A stretch of 64,000 bases of DNA from Inia geoffrensis. Taxonomy: Eukaryota > Chordata > Mammalia > Artiodactyla > Iniidae. The stretch is taken from NCBI GenBank assembly GCA_036417435.1, contig CM070903.1:56644001-56708000 (forward strand), given 5' to 3'. The notes below the pieces were generated by a model that was given only the letters and a program-made list of their open reading frames with translations, made no database searches and was not told the origin of the DNA. The translations under genes were made by a program, and so were the position numbers. Below are positions 60,346-64,000 of the stretch, one piece after another. Every line of letters starts with the position of its first letter. Within the stretch, counting starts at the first letter, position 1.

Positions 60346-62589
60346 TCCCTCAGATAATCACTTTTACATGTTAGCTCATTTCATATTCAATCAAAGTACC
60401 AGAAAGGAAATAATGCAGACATATACCAGTGATGCCAAAATCTTGGCCTCTGTGCACCGGTGCCAAATCGAATCTCAGAGGCAGAGTTTTGGGTGAAGTA
60501 GAAAAGAATAACTTTATTGCTTTGCCAGGCAGAGGGGGACACAGTAGGCTTGTGCTTCAAAAACTGTGTCCCCTAGTCTCTTTTTTAATAATGAATTTTG
60601 GTATATTCAATCTTAGAAAAGATTGTTTAAGGGGTGCAAGCTTAGGTAGTTCCCCTCATTCTGTTTTAAATCTGTAAAACATTCTCAGTTGAAAACAGAA
60701 ACAGCCTGTGCCATTCTTAAGAATCATATATTTCAAACCTTGCTCAGCCAAATGCTCAGCTGTTTTGAGAAAGGTGGCCAGCTCTAGGCAGGTGTCTGAC
60801 TCACTCTCCGCTGTTTCTCCATGTGCTTTCAACTGCTGATGGTAGCATCCTCAGCCCAGGAAAACATGCTATCTGCTGCATTCTCTTTGGAATATTTGGG
60901 ATATCAAGTCCTATTTACAAAACAGAATGTGATATAAAGTACCCCTTTCCCTTGGAAATAAAGGGCTTTAGGCTTATTGGTCCATAAAGTGATATGTGTT
61001 TGATTTGAGTCTTAAGCTTTTAAGTCTAGTTCCACCAAGTCTCTAAGAAAAGTAACTGAGAAACCACCAGCAGTTCTGGATGTGAAGCAAGCCTGTTTGG
61101 CTGGTTAATGCTTTTTTTTTTTTTTTTTTTAAGACAACAACAACATCTCAGATATTGGAAGCCAGTGTGTTAATCACTATAGCATTGTCTTCAAAATGTA
61201 TTACACTTTAAAATTTTCTACACTGTGGAAAGAAAGAAAAAAAAGAAAATATTTAAAAATCATTTCACTACCTTTGGGTATTAGATTTTTACAACAGGCA
61301 TCTTTAGCCCATCAATAATTAATATGTCTTTTAAGAGATATGACATCTGCTAACAGATAGGAGTCGGGTAGAATGGTTTCCTAAAGGAAGCTGGCTCAAG
61401 TATCCAAAATGTTACGTGGTTTTACCTTTTCTCCATCTGCCTTTCTTATTGCTTGCTACCACTTCACTTATTAATCCCTAGCAGAGCTATGGCTGAGACA
61501 AGGGAAATACATTATTATAGGGTTGAAATTTATTTAAGATGAATATCATCTTCAGGATATCATCTCCAGATTTGGTGGGACATGATCATTACAGGACGGA
61601 CAGGTGTGGAGGATGTAAGCTAGGTGGAACAGTATCTAACCATGGGTACATCTGCTCCTAGGTCTTCTTACTCCTGCGTCTCCAGGGCTGACCAATCAAT
61701 ACAGCCATTTCCTGGGTAGTTATTGTGCGTGTTTTTTACCAAAAGGTCACAGAAGCATCTTCCCTCTGAGGACTGAGCTGGCAAGTTGATATTCCAGCGT
61801 TTCCACAAAATCATACATTTCATGATGATTCATTTCACATTGAGTCCCGCTTCAGGGAGCACAATTTTCTGTGTCACCTGCATGATGAATGGCGACAGGC
61901 TAGATTGAGCAATGTTGTCTTTAGAACTTTTGGTATTTTATGATGAGGCACCATGGGTGGGTGGTCCTAACACCTTCCAATCAAGGCTCTGAAAGCTCTA
62001 GGCAAACCCTACCAGGAGACAAGCATAAATATTTTCATTGTGTGGTTTACAAATGGGCAACCTGACTAATCTACAGCCAAAGTTGATTACGGGTGAAGAA
62101 ACATTTCTACTTAGACAAATGCAGCCTCTTTCAAAGGCTCCTGCAAGCAAAACATTTCGTGTTTTCATTGCAGCATTCTGTTGTGTAGTCGGGCAAATTA
62201 ATCCTTACAATCCGCAGCCTACTACTCTTTTTTCCAATTATCGTCCTATGAAGATTTTGTAGAAATTTGCATTGGTGAGACAACCCCGGTGAATGTAATT
62301 TAATAGCTTGTGTTCGTGTTGGAGAGGGTTTTAGATAAATGCTTGTTCTGTAAAACAGAAAATAACAATTCTTGTCTTCAGTTGATCTATAGATTACAAA
62401 GAAGGGTGAGGGGAGATAAAGAGCTACAGAGAAGGCGAGATGTCTCTGCAAAAATGACTAGGAAGCATGCAACAGAAAATGTCTAGAGACTTTTCTTTGG
62501 GCCAATCCAAAGGAACACTGCTAAGATTATATTGCTGTGGTTGAGCTACAGGAGCCCCCATGGCACACAGAGCTCTGGAGAAGTCTGAC

Positions 62590-62785
62590 ACTTACTGGCC
62601 TTGAGCCAGAATGGGGTTCATAAACACTCTGTGTCAGAATCATGTGGGGACAATGAAATATGCAGATTCCTAGACTCTGACCCCAACAATAGCATCAAAA
62701 CTACTTGGGATGGGGTCCAAGATGTAAAATGCTCCTCAGGTGTCTCTTATGTAACCTAAGATCTGTGAACCACGGACCTAACGCT
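62590..62785 (+). mobile_element. MER5A-like hAT-Charlie remnant
   Basis: tgtgtcagaatcatgtgggg, gcagattcctagactctgac and tctgtgaaccacgg follow the MER5A plan. Confidence 0.65.
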
Positions 62786-63560
62786 GTTTTTCTTATCCGT
62801 GTCTCTTCGTAGGCAATGTTAACATCTAACCATCACTCCAAGTGGCTCTTATCATTGTGGCTTACTCTCACATGAATTTAACCTTATTAAGACTAATTAT
62901 GACCCACATGGTTCGGTCTCAGAATAATGACAGAGTCATGAATACAGTCCAGCCATCAAAAATTAATTTCAAAATAACAGCAAGTCTTTCATTTCTGGAA
63001 AGAACACAACTTGCAAGACATTTATGGGTTTCTTCACAACACCGCCTTCCTCTCCCATCTGTTCCTCCACGTACACCCTGCTGCTCAGTCTTCAGCGATC
63101 TCCATGGCCCTATTCCTTCACTGCCAGCCCTACCATGAGAACACTTCATTCTTTCCTTCCACCAACTTCTCTCATAATTCTGCATCACAAAATCCTAAAA
63201 AATGAGTGTGGCAAGGGCAGGATCCTCCTTTGAGGTAGAAGGAGAGGGGAAAATTGGGTGCAGACAAAGCCATTCTGGTGAGCCTCAGGAAAGGAGAGTT
63301 TGGTAGCCTATGCACAAAAATAATTTTACCCCCAACATGTTTATAGATTTATATATCTTGTTCTTAGGATGGAGTAGATTACAGGGAAGAGTTCAACAGG
63401 CGTCAAGATATGGAAACATGACAGTTTCTCAGGTTCCTGAAGGAGTTTGGCTCCATTAATATGTTATCATTTTGTAGAGGGAGGTTCAAATGAGAGAAAG
63501 AGAAAAAAATGCATGGAAACTTCAAACTTAAGCTTTCTCATGGTCTCTAAAATGTACAGA

Positions 63561-63770
63561 GGGCTTCCCTGGTGGCACAGTGGTTGAGAGTCCGCCTGCC
63601 GATGCAGGGGACGTGGGTTTGTGCCCCCGTCCGGGAAGATCCCACATGCCGCGGAGTGGCTGGGCCCGTGAGCCATGGCCGCTGAGCCTGCGAGTCCGGA
63701 GCCTGTGCTCCGCAACGGGAGAGGCCACGACAGTGAGAGGCCCGCATACCGCAAAAAAAAAACAAAAATT
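63561..63770 (+). mobile_element. CHR-2-like SINE
   Basis: Plus-orientation SINE flanked by aaaatgtacaga at 63549-63560 and 63771-63782, a perfect duplication. Confidence 0.96.
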
Positions 63771-64000
63771 AAAATGTACAGAAAATATAAGGTATACTTT
63801 ATATATAAAGGTTAAAGATTTAAAAACTAAGTTTTTGCTACCACTAAAGAGATGAAATTTTAGAAGTCTAATAAAAAATAAGGAAATCAGTCGTGTTTTT
63901 GTCCAACGGGAAATCCACAGGTGAATGTGTGATCTCCAGGTGATGTTCATGCCCTGCCATAAATCACAGTTGTTTTAAGAGTATAATCAATTTGAAATGA

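Larger units (their letters stand above)
59124..64000 (-). other. GUCA1C: Probable GUCA1C intron 1 (partial)
   Basis: No sequence resembling the N-terminal GCAP3 exon was seen here, so this is probably intron 1 extending past the window edge. It contains an old tRNA-derived SINE (59617-59723), a purine tract (60228-60345), a T run near 61111-61130, a MER5-like DNA transposon remnant (62590-62785) and a CHR-2 SINE (63561-63770). The remainder, including 59730-60225 and 60350-62580, has no feature I recognise. Confidence 0.55.

Noticed and set aside
59124..64000. Search for GUCA1C exon 1 (N-terminal region with EF1)
   Set aside because: Scanning by eye for the minus-strand coding pattern found nothing. 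The exon is probably beyond the window, but loss cannot be excluded.

Overview
The window is a mammalian, almost certainly cetacean, nuclear locus. The diagnostic signal is a set of eleven well-preserved tRNA-derived SINEs that open with ggcttccctggtggcgcag and end at ccgcaaaaaa. This is the CHR family of Cetartiodactyla in its short CHR-2-like form, typical of whales and dolphins. The sequence is AT-rich, contains no operons or bacterial features, and most long open frames lie inside transposable elements. Nothing here proves toothed versus baleen whale.

One gene is recognisable: GUCA1C (guanylate cyclase activator 1C, GCAP3), on the minus strand. Exon 2 lies at 58992-59123, exon 3 at 54249-54336 and exon 4 at 46908-47100. 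Exon 1 was not found and should lie beyond the right edge, so the right end of the window would be intron 1. The copy carries several independent lesions. There is an in-frame deletion of about six codons in the EF-hand 2 loop, a GT-to-GC change at the intron 3 donor, an AG-to-GG change at the intron 3 acceptor, a premature TAA in exon 4, and loss of the normal stop. This is most simply read as a decayed cone-associated gene in an animal lineage with reduced cone vision.

Layout. 1-2235: old minus-strand L1 with a SINE. 2236-5329: largely unassigned sequence with one MIR. 5330-8670: three SINEs and an L1 3' end. 8690-12110: degraded plus-strand L1 pieces interrupted by a probable LTR and MER20. 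12205-14811: unassigned. 14812-15585: L2. 15660-19010: nested L1 complex with inversion. 19815-21020: L1 3' end split by a SINE and a Tigger-like element. 21025-23282: quiet AT-rich DNA. 23283-30840: L2, two probable LTRs, a CA microsatellite and L1 fragments. 31110-34600: small SINE, MIR, MER5-like and L1 pieces. 35383-40450: nearly complete but dead L1 inserted in an older L2. 40476-46907: L2, MIRs and unassigned DNA downstream of GUCA1C. 46908-64000: GUCA1C exons with repeat-rich introns.

No novel biological system was found. The best results are the degenerating GUCA1C, two dissectable nested-insertion complexes, a probable LTR with two YY1-like motifs, and a perfect 26-bp palindrome. Repeat assignments come from recognised consensus features, not from a database search, and edges of old repeats are approximate.
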